Of a DNA stretch of 50,539 nt, positions 33,530-43,900 are shown one piece after another. The number at the start of each line of letters is the position of its first letter. Position 1 is the first letter of the stretch. Made by a program: the position numbers and the translations under genes. The notes below the pieces were generated by a model. That model was not told the DNA's origin and did no database searches. It saw only the letters and a program-made list of their open reading frames with translations. This DNA comes from Planctomycetota bacterium. GTDB taxonomy: Bacteria > Planctomycetota > Phycisphaerae > UBA1845. The stretch covers positions 1-50,539 of the forward strand of contig JAJRPG010000064.1 of the NCBI GenBank assembly GCA_024280855.1, written 5' to 3'.

Positions 33530-34498
33530 CTAATTTAGGACAAAGCGAAACGGAATGCGCACCGTATCTTTGACCGCGTGACCATCGCGGGTAGCCGGTT
33601 TGAAATGGCCCTTGCGAACGGCGTCTATGGCCGCTTGGGCTAGCCTGCGAAAACCGGCGTCTTGTAAAACGACAACCTCACCGACGCTACCATCGGGCAA
33701 TACTTCCACTAAAAGCCACACCACTCCTTGTTCGCCTTGTCTGCGAGATAACGATGGATATCTTGGCTTTGGGAGATTGAGCGTTTCTACACCGGTTTCG
33801 ACACCTGACGATTGCGGCGTGGATTCTTCGGTCGATGTCGGTTGAGATTTCTTCTTTGCAACAACATCGTCTGGTGCCATCGCCTCGTGCAGCGGCGATT
33901 GGTCGATTTGTTCTTTCGTCCGGGGCGTTGAAATTATGCGGTCGGTTTGCTTCACCGGAGAAATTATAACTTCTAAAACAGGCTGAGGTTGGTTCTTCAT
34001 ATCGTGCAAGTTTGCCGCAGGCGGTGTATCGGGTGTCAGCGCTGGAGCCTCTTGTGTAACAAGGATTTTACTAGAAGTCGGTACATCTGAATCTTGATCG
34101 TGAGATCTTGAAGGTACTACTTCTTGTGTGATTGGCGGGTCGGGAAGTGCATCTGGCGAAGGCATGTCAGGCGGCGGCAATTGTTCAACTTCTCGCGGGT
34201 CTGAAATTATCTCATATTCGTGATGCGAAAATTGCTCCTCCTCCGGTTCTTCAAGGGCTTCCTGCTGAGACTTTTCTTCCGGCGCAGGTATTGGCCAAGG
34301 TGTCAAACGTACCAAAACACGACTGGCTTGTTCTCCCTTGGCGAAACTAATTTCGGGGTTGGCGGTTGAATCGGAACGCCACGTTGCATAATAAGATGCG
34401 GTGAGCAGACCGCCATGCAGGATCACAGATAATCCCCAGGCAAGCGTCGTTACCGAAACTTTCCACGAGCCTACCGACATAGCCAATTGAGATTTCAT
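33530..34498 (-). CDS. tonB: energy transducer TonB
   Basis: TonB carries proton-motive energy from the inner membrane to outer-membrane receptors. The 322-residue protein has one N-terminal membrane helix (TTLAWGLSVILHGGLLTASYY), a long Pro/Glu/Gln-rich periplasmic spacer with many acidic residues, and a C-terminal TonB domain (PRYPSLSRRQGEQGVVWLLV, VLPDGSVGEVVVLQDAGF, AAIDAVRKGHFKPATRDG). The gene lies 42 bases after the receptor gene on the same strand, so the pair is probably one transcript and functionally dedicated. No exbB or exbD is in the window. The family call is firm. Confidence 0.92.
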   Translation of the reverse strand: MKSQLAMSVGSWKVSVTTLAWGLSVILHGGLLTASYYATWRSDSTANPEISFAKGEQASRVLVRLTPWPIPAPEEKSQQEALEEPEEEQFSHHEYEIISDPREVEQLPPPDMPSPDALPDPPITQEVVPSRSHDQDSDVPTSSKILVTQEAPALTPDTPPAANLHDMKNQPQPVLEVIISPVKQTDRIISTPRTKEQIDQSPLHEAMAPDDVVAKKKSQPTSTEESTPQSSGVETGVETLNLPKPRYPSLSRRQGEQGVVWLLVEVLPDGSVGEVVVLQDAGFRRLAQAAIDAVRKGHFKPATRDGHAVKDTVRIPFRFVLN

Positions 34499-34540
34499 GA
34501 TGCCATCAGCGATGCCTTACTTAACTGCGAGAAGACCAGT

Positions 34541-36736
34541 CTAAAACGAGATACTTACTCCCACGTTTAGACTTCGACCTAATTCATTTAGGCCTGAACC
34601 ATGAATCCGGTAGTCCTCATCAGTCAAATTCTCCAACGAAACAGATAGGCGAACATTTTCCTTAATCTGCCAGCCACTACGAAGCGAAAATACTGTATAG
34701 CTCGGCGTGCCACCTTTCGGAATTCGGCTGGTATCCGCCTTGTCTCTGGACGAGAGATTGTTCTGCCTATCAGCTATCGTCGCGAGGCCCTCTACCCAAT
34801 AGTTTCCGGAGGGATGCTCCCAGCGTAACCCGGCGAGACCAGTCATAGGCATAAGCCGGGAAATTGGTTCCCGAACACGTCTGGGGCGCGACGACGGAAA
34901 GGTATCAACTTCGCCATCAATCCACGTCAGATTTCCGAACGCCGTCCATTGTGGGTGAAAACGATAACTCGTGGCTAGTTCAATACCTTGCACGAATCCG
35001 TCCCCGCCATTGAGTTTTGTCACCTCGGAATCACCATCAATGGTTCGTCCTGTCGGCACGCGGACAATGCTTTCGTCGATGAGTGTGTGGAAATAAGCGG
35101 CTTGCATAGACCAATTGTCGTATTGCGTCTTAACCCCAACTTCAAACGAGAGAAAGTTCTCTGGGTTCAAGCCGGGGGCGGGTGTTTCAATCTCATCACT
35201 TCTAGCCGAGTCAAAGCGCGTCAGGTCTGACAAGTTGGGCGCGCGAAATCCTTGCGACACCGCCCCGAAGAAATTGATATGTTCCGGCACGACGTGGTAT
35301 ACCAGCCGGACATTTCCAGCGAAAGACCACCACTCGTCTGCAATAGACGTGCGCCGTCCGAGCAATGGGTCTCGTACACGATTGGCGTCTACGCGAGCGA
35401 AGTTTACACGACCGCCAAGGACAAGGTCTAAGCGATCAGTCAAGCTGATTTCATCCTGCAAAAAGACGCCCAGTAAATCATAACTGGCATTATTAGCCAC
35501 GGGCCCTTGTATGCTGTTGCGCGTGGAAAAAGAATTGATTCGATCACGGTAATACTCAACCCCATACGTCAGATAGCCAATGCTGCTTGAACTCTCAAAC
35601 TGCGCGCTCACGCCCAATGTACCCACGTCAAAGCCTTGTAAATCACGCCGGCCACTACCTCGAATACGGTCCCTGGTTTCATGCTGCTCCTGCCAGGAAA
35701 GACTTAGCCTCATCGTTTCGACGAATGAGTCCATATTCTCCGCGTGCAACTGAATGTATGTGAGCCTGCGCTCCTGGTCGAGATCGCGTCGTCGGTCGGT
35801 TCCTCTTGTTGTCCCCTTAAAACTCTTACCATATATAGTCCGGTGGGTACGCGGGACATTGTTTTGATCCACCTCCTGATGCGCGATGATCAGCCGAGTG
35901 TCAGGATTAAAGAAATATTCGAGTTTGAATTCTGCATCCCATTCCTCATATCCCGTGTTGGACTGCTTCCCGGTCCCTCGTCCGGCATGTAGCGAACCGT
36001 AATCTTTGAACGTGCCGCCTAGCCATAGGCCTAATTTGTCGCCCCAGGTTGCATTCAATTCATAACGAGAAGTGTGAGACCGTTCACCGCTGGAGAAGCG
36101 ATAAAAGATTCGTTGGCTGGCTTGAAAGCCCTCGCCATAGCCGGATGGCCCTTTGGTAATGGCGTTCACTGTTCCGCCGATAGCATCCGAACCATACAAC
36201 ACCGACGAAGGCCCTTTCACGACTTCAATACGATCGAGTGAAAAGGCATCGACCGTATTCCAGTATTGGTTCGGGCCGGAACGAAAAACCGAATTGTTTA
36301 AGCGAATGCCATCGATCAGCAGGAGATTTCGGAAACCCGTGAAGCCACGAATGAACGGCGAACCCTGGCCATGAGATGTTTTTTGCACCATGATGCCGGG
36401 CAACTCACGCAGTGCCTCTGGAGTCGAACGATATGATGAATCGCTGATATCCTTTGATGTCACGGAGTTCGTCGAGAATGATAGGTCGAAAGGTCGCTCC
36501 GAACGGCGCGTGGCTGTAATGACAACTTCCTTGAGCGTGGGCGTACTCAACTCTTCCTGCAATATCTCCTGACGTGAAAGCGATTTTGATTCATGCTTAT
36601 CATCACCGCCATCCTTCGCCTGTGCATGAAGCTTCGCTGGCGTTATCGCTATGAGCCATAAAAAACAAACAACGCATGTTCGTAAGCCTGGATAATTAGC
36701 AAGCTCACAACGGCGAAATATACTGCCAATGCTCAT
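34541..36736 (-). CDS. TonB-dependent outer-membrane receptor (CirA/BtuB-like)
   Basis: The 731-residue product has a signal peptide (TCVVCFLWLIAITPAKLHAQA). A TonB-box-like LKEVVITATRR is followed by the plug domain (YRSTPEALRELPGIMVQ, GQGSPFIRGFTGFRNLLLIDG, VVKGPSSVLYGSDAIGGTVNAI) and a 22-strand barrel region ending in SLNVGVSISF with the terminal Phe typical of outer-membrane proteins. The family imports siderophores, haem, cobalamin or oligosaccharides; the ligand here is unknown. The ATG at 36736 is chosen because AGGAG lies about ten bases upstream. It is followed by its own tonB and preceded by a small lipoprotein gene in the same direction. I found no convincing Fur box. Confidence 0.92.
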   Translation of the reverse strand: MSIGSIFRRCELANYPGLRTCVVCFLWLIAITPAKLHAQAKDGGDDKHESKSLSRQEILQEELSTPTLKEVVITATRRSERPFDLSFSTNSVTSKDISDSSYRSTPEALRELPGIMVQKTSHGQGSPFIRGFTGFRNLLLIDGIRLNNSVFRSGPNQYWNTVDAFSLDRIEVVKGPSSVLYGSDAIGGTVNAITKGPSGYGEGFQASQRIFYRFSSGERSHTSRYELNATWGDKLGLWLGGTFKDYGSLHAGRGTGKQSNTGYEEWDAEFKLEYFFNPDTRLIIAHQEVDQNNVPRTHRTIYGKSFKGTTRGTDRRRDLDQERRLTYIQLHAENMDSFVETMRLSLSWQEQHETRDRIRGSGRRDLQGFDVGTLGVSAQFESSSSIGYLTYGVEYYRDRINSFSTRNSIQGPVANNASYDLLGVFLQDEISLTDRLDLVLGGRVNFARVDANRVRDPLLGRRTSIADEWWSFAGNVRLVYHVVPEHINFFGAVSQGFRAPNLSDLTRFDSARSDEIETPAPGLNPENFLSFEVGVKTQYDNWSMQAAYFHTLIDESIVRVPTGRTIDGDSEVTKLNGGDGFVQGIELATSYRFHPQWTAFGNLTWIDGEVDTFPSSRPRRVREPISRLMPMTGLAGLRWEHPSGNYWVEGLATIADRQNNLSSRDKADTSRIPKGGTPSYTVFSLRSGWQIKENVRLSVSLENLTDEDYRIHGSGLNELGRSLNVGVSISF

Positions 36737-36875
36737 GTCTGAATGTCTCCTATAATAGATCGCAATAGTAAACTTAAGTTGGCCGCCGAGCGCAAACATA
36801 AACCAATGACCATCGAATTCTCGACAGTTGGAAATATACAAACGCGGAAAATGAACCTGTGTTCAGAAGGGGATG

Positions 36876-37055
36876 TTATCCTGCGCCTCCACTCGCAGAT
36901 TCGATCAAGTTTGCTACGAATGAAGAAATGCCATCGCTCAATCCGTCAGTCACGCCAATGGATACCCCGTCGCTCAATGCCCTTGAACATCCCGCCGTCG
37001 CAATGACACAAAGCAGAACAGCCCCTGTAGCCATTGACATTTTGTTAAACTTCAT
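36876..37055 (-). CDS. small predicted lipoprotein (59 residues)
   Basis: The frame reads from ATG at 37055 to TAA at 36876-36878. It starts MKFNKMSMATGAVLLCVIAT, then AGC, which gives a hydrophobic signal segment and a lipobox-like TAGC with the Cys at position 23. The mature part would be about 37 residues, with two near repeats (LSDGVSIGVTDG, LSDGISSFVANL) that look like one short amphipathic helix or coil. AAGGA lies about nine bases before the start. It sits upstream of the TonB-dependent receptor, 139 bases away on the same strand. I do not know a function; similar tiny Gly/Ser lipoproteins are common in planctomycetes from memory. It would be missed by length cut-offs. Confidence 0.6.
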   Translation of the reverse strand: MKFNKMSMATGAVLLCVIATAGCSRALSDGVSIGVTDGLSDGISSFVANLIESASGGAG

Positions 37056-37200
37056 AATCTCGTTTCCTTAAAATAAATATCGACTAATAACTTGAAAATC
37101 AATTATGTGCCAAATTCAGCGATTTTGTCAATACTGGAAGTATGACTTAATTTTGAACAAGGCATGATCGATTGATCCATGCGTAAAAATCAACGGTCAG

Positions 37201-37229
37201 TTGACCGACTAAACAAACAATACTAATGT
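37201..37229 (+). promoter_or_regulatory. putative promoter of tRNA-Pro
   Basis: TTGACC (37201-37206) and TAATGT (37224-37229) are separated by 17 bases and end 12 bases before the tRNA. GGTCA and TGACC make a small inverted repeat over the -35 box. Confidence 0.55.
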
Positions 37230-37241
37230 TAATCGCAATCG

Positions 37242-37315
37242 CGGGGCGTAGCTCAGCCCGGTAGAGCGCGGCGTTCGGGACGCCGAGGTCGCAGGTTCAA
37301 ATCCTGTCGCCCCGA
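37242..37315 (+). tRNA. tRNA-Pro (anticodon CGG)
   Basis: The acceptor arms are CGGGGCG and CGCCCCG, the D stem GCTC/GAGC, the anticodon stem CGGCG/CGCCG around loop TTCGGGA (anticodon CGG), and the T arm GCAGG-TTCAAAT-CCTGT. The discriminator is A and CCA is not encoded. Length is 74 bases. Confidence 0.96.
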
Positions 37316-37418
37316 TTCGTGAACCACTAAAAATCAGCACTCGCTATGCTTTTTTATTGCAGCCAGTGGCTTATGAAAAGAAACCACCTTCATCTAAAAA
37401 GGCGAGCTACGAAATACT

Positions 37419-37964
37419 ATGACATCATCAAAATACATTTTGCCCGCGCTTGCAATCGTTTGCTTAGCTACAATCTCCTATGGCGTTACTCATGACGTGC
37501 CCCATCAACAGCTGGGATTTACCACAGTATACATCGTTCGCCATGCTGAAAAAACAAGTGAACGATCTAATGCAAATTTAACAAAGGAAGGAAAATCGCG
37601 GGCCGAGGTGTTGAAGTGGATGCTGAGAGACGTTTCTTTGGATGCCATTTATACCACCGACACAACCAGAACACGGCAAACAGTCCAACCGACTGCGACG
37701 GCGAAGGAACTCAAGCTTACTCTGTATACGCCCAAGCCAGGCAAACTAGCCGAGACTATTATTCAGCAGCATGTAAGCCAAACACTGCTGGTCTGTGGCC
37801 ATTCCAATACCGTTCCCGAATTACTGCGGTCACTCGGCGTGAGTATCAAGGAAAATATTCTAAAGGGATATGACGATTTGTTTATTGTAACGATTGACAA
37901 CCACTCAGACGGGCCTACTCCTCGTACTCACCTGCAGCGATTGCATTATCCAGATTCTCGCTAG
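37419..37964 (+). CDS. histidine phosphatase family protein (SixA/phosphoglycerate-mutase-like), membrane-anchored or exported
   Basis: The 181-residue protein has an N-terminal hydrophobic segment (YILPALAIVCLATISYG). The catalytic RH motif is TVYIVRHAEKTS near residue 37, a conserved Arg follows in YTTDTTRTRQTVQPTA, and the second catalytic His is in LLVCGHSNTVPELL near residue 125. Members remove phosphate from small molecules or phosphohistidine through a phosphohistidine intermediate. Its export signal argues for an extracytoplasmic small-molecule phosphatase rather than a signalling role. The ribosome binding site is weak. Its TAG stop overlaps the stop of the opposing giant gene in a shared CTAG. 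Family is firm, substrate unknown. Confidence 0.85.
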   Translation: MTSSKYILPALAIVCLATISYGVTHDVPHQQLGFTTVYIVRHAEKTSERSNANLTKEGKSRAEVLKWMLRDVSLDAIYTTDTTRTRQTVQPTATAKELKLTLYTPKPGKLAETIIQQHVSQTLLVCGHSNTVPELLRSLGVSIKENILKGYDDLFIVTIDNHSDGPTPRTHLQRLHYPDSR

Positions 37965-40900
37965 GGTAAAAACATACGCTGAAAAACGGCGAAGTCTTGT
38001 AAATCTATATCGGTGTCAAAATCAAAATCAAAGACCTCTGCTTGCTGAATCGCCATCGTAGATGGGCCTACGAGGTTGGTACTCAGTTGAGAATAATCGA
38101 CCAGGTCTATGTCGGCATCTAAATCCTGATCGCCGGTTGGTTTCTTTAGCGAACGCAACACGCGAAAGCCAATACTATGATTCAGCGTGCTTGGCGATAG
38201 CGGAAGTCGCGTCGTCAGGTTCATGCCTGAGCTTGGGTAGACGTTTTGCCAACTCCCACCTCGCGCCGCGTGAGTCCCTGTTGAGTTGAATCGCCCCTGC
38301 ACCCATTCATACACATTGCCCGTCATGTCGAACAAACCAAAAGTGTTACTGGTCGTAACCGTAATTGTTCCACTACCAAGCAAATTGATACCATCATAAA
38401 AACCAACCGGCGATGTGGCGGGGATATTATCTTCAAACGGGTCATCGCTCAGCGAATAATTGGCGTCGGCTGATATAATCGCATCTCTACCGAATCCAAA
38501 ATCTCTATTCACACCAGCCGTTAAATCCCACGCTGCAGCGGCATACCATTCGTTGTAATCATCCGCAGAGTCGATAGATGCAGTGCTGTTGTTAACACCA
38601 TCATCCATCGGCAAGCGATACCCTAGATAATTCGTCACAAAATCGGCCCGTTCGACATCATTCAAATCTCTAAATGCCCAGAACGTATCACTGATAACCG
38701 TCGGTCGCCAGCCAAAAAGATTTGTCGAAACATCCTCTGCGTAACATCTGTAAGACGGAGGCAAGCCTTGGTCGAGCGTTAGCCAATTGCAGTATTTTAC
38801 CGCACCGTACCAACTGACACCGGTGACAGGATGCGACGTATAATCGACAAAAGCGCTGGCGATTGAGTATGTATTTGTGGCTGAGTTATATGAAATATGA
38901 TTGGCTACACCGGGCGAAAACATTTTCGTCGTCAGCAACCCTGGCCCCATCCCGACGGCCCCGTTGACGCTACTGTTGATATAAACATCACCATTAGTCT
39001 GATCTATAAAGACATACTGGCCTCGCTCGTTGGTGAGGTTAGCTAAGGCATTATTGAGGAAGCTAATATACTCCTCGTTTGTGGTTTCATAAGCATTCAT
39101 CAGGAAAGGATAAGTCGGGCCATTGGGCTGAGCGCTGCCGCTGGTATTTGACGCCAACATCGGCGACGCGACAAAACTCGGCGATGTAACTTGCAGCGTA
39201 ACCATTCGTGTAATTGGCGTTGAGCCAATGTTGTCCGTGATGGTCAACACCGTAGTATACAAACCAATGGCTAACGATGCCGCACTCGCAGGGTCTACGG
39301 ATAAAATTATCTCCACATTTTCACCAGCAGGCAGCGACTGCAACAAGGTCGATGTGGCACCGTTGATGCGCAGCCAGGATACGGGCGGATTACTCTGCGC
39401 ATTCCAGGAAACACTGCCGGACGTGGAGCCATTAACCAAGGTGAAAGTTTTAATCCGCGGTGTAAAGGGTCCGCCAACCGGCGCGAAGATGTCGTAATCT
39501 TCTAATGGCGTGAGGGCTAGGTCGCCGGGGACCACCAGCGTAATCGTGCGCGTCTGAACATTGGTGGCTGTGATGTCATTAAACGAAATCGTAGCTGTAT
39601 GCACACCGCCGCCGAGGTTGTCCGCGAGATTATTTATCGTCAAATCGATCGACTGGAAAAATCCTGACAAAATCGTATCAGCAACGCTGGTCGCCCCGTT
39701 CAAATCCAGCCAATCGACATCTGAAGTGACGTTATAATCCACCGAAATCTCAGCAGGAAACGCGACGGCTACCACATAAGTACCGTTGCCTGCGCTGAGC
39801 ACATAATTTCCCGCAGCTTGCTTGGTCCAGGTATAGTTCGGATCATCGTCCACCGCGAGCGGGGCAATATCAAGCGGGTCTCGAACATTTATTTCGAGTG
39901 GCAAGTCAATGGCACTGGACGCAGTAACATTATTAAAGGTGATCGACAAATCTTCCACGAACCCGATAGGCTCATCTTCTAAAGCGTCGTTGGTTGATAT
40001 GATAATCTCAATCATATCTTCGCCATTGGCATCGCCTGCAGCCGCCAACGTCCCCGTCATCTGCGTCGAGTCATCAAGCTCAAGCCAAGCGGGTAATGTC
40101 GCTATAGTATAATCAAGCGTAGCTGCTGACAGATTCGACAAGGCGAAAGTGCGTGACTGAACGATAGCTGTCGAAGACCAAACGGTGGATACCGAAAATA
40201 TTTCATTGGTGCAGTCGTCCATCGGCGTCGGAACGCAAACAACTTCAAGAGTTTCGTCTATCACCAACTCGAAATCGCGGGTCTCGCTATACCCCGTCGT
40301 CATATTCATGAACGTAACCGTAGCGGTATAAGTCCCCGGCGAAAGCGTGTCCGCCGAGCGGTTGAGCGTTACATCCACAAACTCAGGCACCTGATTGCTT
40401 AACGTTCCAGAATCACTCACCGCCCCATTAACATCTAACCATCGCGTGCCAGTTGTGCTAACGACCGCCTCCCAATCCATATCCGTCGCGGACTCACTGG
40501 TGAGCGTATATTGCTTATCGTTAATCGAGAAAGGCCCGCCAAAAACACCTTGCGATGAAAAGCCATCTTCCGGTGAAACTGCGAACGGCTCGCGCAAAAT
40601 CAATAGAATACCCTGCCGAAAGCTCACCTCAGCTGTCACGTCTGTAATCGTCAACGTCGCAACTTGATCGAGCTTTGATTGTACAATTCGAAAGCCAACA
40701 TTTGATAATGTACTTCCTGGTAAGGCTGAGCTTTGAGCTGTGGTAAGATGCGCACCACTAGCTGTGTCATCATCAAAACTTCCGCCGCGAAAACTATGCA
40801 ACTGCGGATCGTTAATCCCGCCACGGTCCTGCATCCATTCAGCAACGTTTCCACTTAAATCAAAAAGCTCATATGCATTCGTCTCAGCAACAGTTGCAAA

Positions 40901-43900
40901 CTCCGCGCCATCCCCAACCATGCCTCCGCCGCCAGGATTGTATATCGTGCCATCATAAAACCCGACCGGCGTAGAATCTGGTTCGAAAGAGTCGCCGCTG
41001 GTAAGAAAATTAGCATCAGCCGAATTTAGTCCAGCCGCAATATCTCGGCCAAAGCCATAATCGTGATTGACGCCCAAGCTCTCATCCCACGCCGCAGCTT
41101 TGTACCATTCATTATAAGCACTAGCTGAAGGCGTGAACTCGTCCATTGGCAAACGATAACCTGCGAAGTTGTTTATCAAATCTTCCCGCTCATTGGCGTT
41201 GAGGTCTCGCGCACCAGCCTGCGGACCGGGTTGCCCAAGCGTATCGACAACGCCCCACCATGCACAAGTTGAAATCGTAACCGGATGCCAATCACCAGGG
41301 CTAACGCCTTCGCTATAAGCCCGCTGAGCCGAACCCAACTCATCCTCAACGGTTAGCCAATTGCAATACTTCACCGCGCCAAACCAACTCACGCCGGTGA
41401 CAGGATGCGTCTCGAAACCCATCTCCACTATATACTTAGTCGTAAGAAGATCATACGAAACGCGCGCATTCGCAGCCGGACTAAAAAGAAGCGTCGTTCG
41501 CGCATTTACCCCATTACCAACCTCGCCCATCACATCCGTGTTTATATAAACATCGCCCGTAGCTGAGTTGAAATACATGTACTGACCGCGTTCGTTACTC
41601 AAACTTAGCAACGCGTTATTTAGAAACTTAACAAACGATTCATTCGTCGTTTCCAAAGTCGCTATCCGGTACGAATATCGCGGCCCATTTGGCTGAGCGT
41701 CTGTTGCGGGAATAACTGTCATGGGAAAAGCTGGCGTCGCTGGCGCGGGCAACACATCCGCCATTTCATTGAAAGCTAACGTAAAGTCAGCCGTGACGCC
41801 GGGCATACCTGCTGACACAGGCTCGACCAGGCCTTCAATACAAGACTCCGTTTCATTTATGGATAGCCAATCGGCATCAATACACACGCGATACTCAGTT
41901 GCAACTGACGCAGAATTATTGCTAAGCGAATAATCAAACGACGCCGGCGCGAACGCACCACCGATGGGCGCAGATGACAAACATTCATTAGCGTCCACGC
42001 TACCGCACGCAGATAAGATATCCAAGCCAGTATTAAATTCGCTTTGAACAACCCGCAATCCAGTAAACGCCCGAGTAGCACTAGCCAAATCTATTTCGCG
42101 TTCCGTATTTGTTAGCAGCAAGGAGACGATATTATTTTGCCAGTTACCGCCGCGCGTCGTCCGCTCTTCAGGCTGCGACCCCACATCCTGCATCCACTCG
42201 CTTACATTCCCGCAAATATCATACAACCCATTAGCATTAGCCGTGTCACTGGTCGAGATCGATCCGCTATCAATTTTATTGACGCCATCAAACCATCCTA
42301 CCGGCGTAACGTCCACGAACGGGTCATCGCTAAAAAGAAAATTCGCATCAGCCTCGCTAACTACATCTTGGCCAAACCCATACAACACATGCACGCCGCC
42401 ATTCGTAGGGCAAATCGCCGGGGCACTACCACAGTTATCATGCGCGTTACCATTATTCGCTACGCAAGGCGGGCCGGTTAAAATCAAGGAGAATTTTGTC
42501 GACTGGCCCTCATCAACAGCCACCCGAATCCAATACTCCGTGTCAGCTATGACGCTTGCAAACAGTCCAGTCGAATTGCTGCATGAAATTTCGTCGCACA
42601 AACTTCCCGGACAGTCATCATGAATAGATAACGCCGGCGTAATGCCAGATTCCGTTTCAACAGTCAGCGTCACCTGCCCGTCACTTGTCGGCGTGTATCT
42701 CCACCACACGTCCGCCATCGCCGCCCCGCCATCGCACAACGACACACCATCCTGGCTAGCCAAATCCGTAGTACCAAAGCCTATATCATTGATCCACGAA
42801 GCTGCTTTATACCACTCGTTATATAACGACGTAGTCGACTGACCGTCATCCATAGGCAAACGATAACCCGTGTAGTCAACCAAGTCGCTCCGCTCCGCAT
42901 TATTCAAATCTCGCGAGCCAACCACCGGCGACGGATTGTTCGCCGTATCAATAGTCCCCCACCAATCCAACGTAGAAATCGTAGCCGGATGCCACTCGCC
43001 CGCGTTAGGCCCTTCACTATACGCACGCTCACTCGCTGGCATCCCTTGACGAAGCGTAAGCCAATTACAAAATTTCAGGGCCCCATACCAGCTCACCCCG
43101 GAAACTGGCTCATCCTCGGTATCTGGAACTACACGATACTGCACAGTGTCATAAGTAATGCGGCCACCGTCCGACGCATCAAACATGATAATCCCACTAC
43201 CGATTGATCCAATCTGCCCTGTAGGCCCCGTGTTAATATATACGTCACCCAGCGTGGTATCATGAGCCATGTACTCGCCGCGAGCGTTCATCGTGTTAAA
43301 CAAAGCATCATTCAAAAATGCCACGAACTCGGCATTGCTGACTTCAAATTTTCCAACGCGATAATCATGCAACGGACCACCAAGCTCAACATCAATCGCC
43401 GGCACACTAGCCATATCTATCGTCAGGGGGGCTAAGCCAACACTCACCGCGACAGCACGCGTCGCTGCGGCACCACTCACCTGATCCGTAAAAGACACCA
43501 CAGCCGACTGTATCTCGCCCGGTGGAAACAGGATCGCGTCTTCAATTTTAATTGAAACCGTAAAATTAGATGACAAACTCGGAGCCACGCTACTGCACAC
43601 CGTAGCCACATCATCAATCAACACCCAAGGCTGCGTCGAAGTAACACAAAGCGAGAGCAACTCTGTTGAACCATTCGTAACTGTATAAATCTGTTCACCC
43701 GGAAAAAAAGGACCACCCGTAGGCCCCGAAGCCATAATCCCGGTCACAGGATCAACGTCCAACTCTTCCGAAACGCTTAGCATCACATCGCGGGTCGTAA
43801 AACTTTGCAAATCAACATCAAACGTCACCACAGCCGCGAAGTCTCCCACCAGCTTGGTCAAAGCGTCGTCGTTGGTCGTAAGCAAAATCTCGATACTGGC

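Noticed and set aside
37060-37200. Possible Fur box upstream of the lipoprotein and TonB-dependent receptor
   Set aside because: The region is AT-rich (TTGAAAATCAATTAT) but does not match the GATAATGATAATCATTATC pattern well enough to call.
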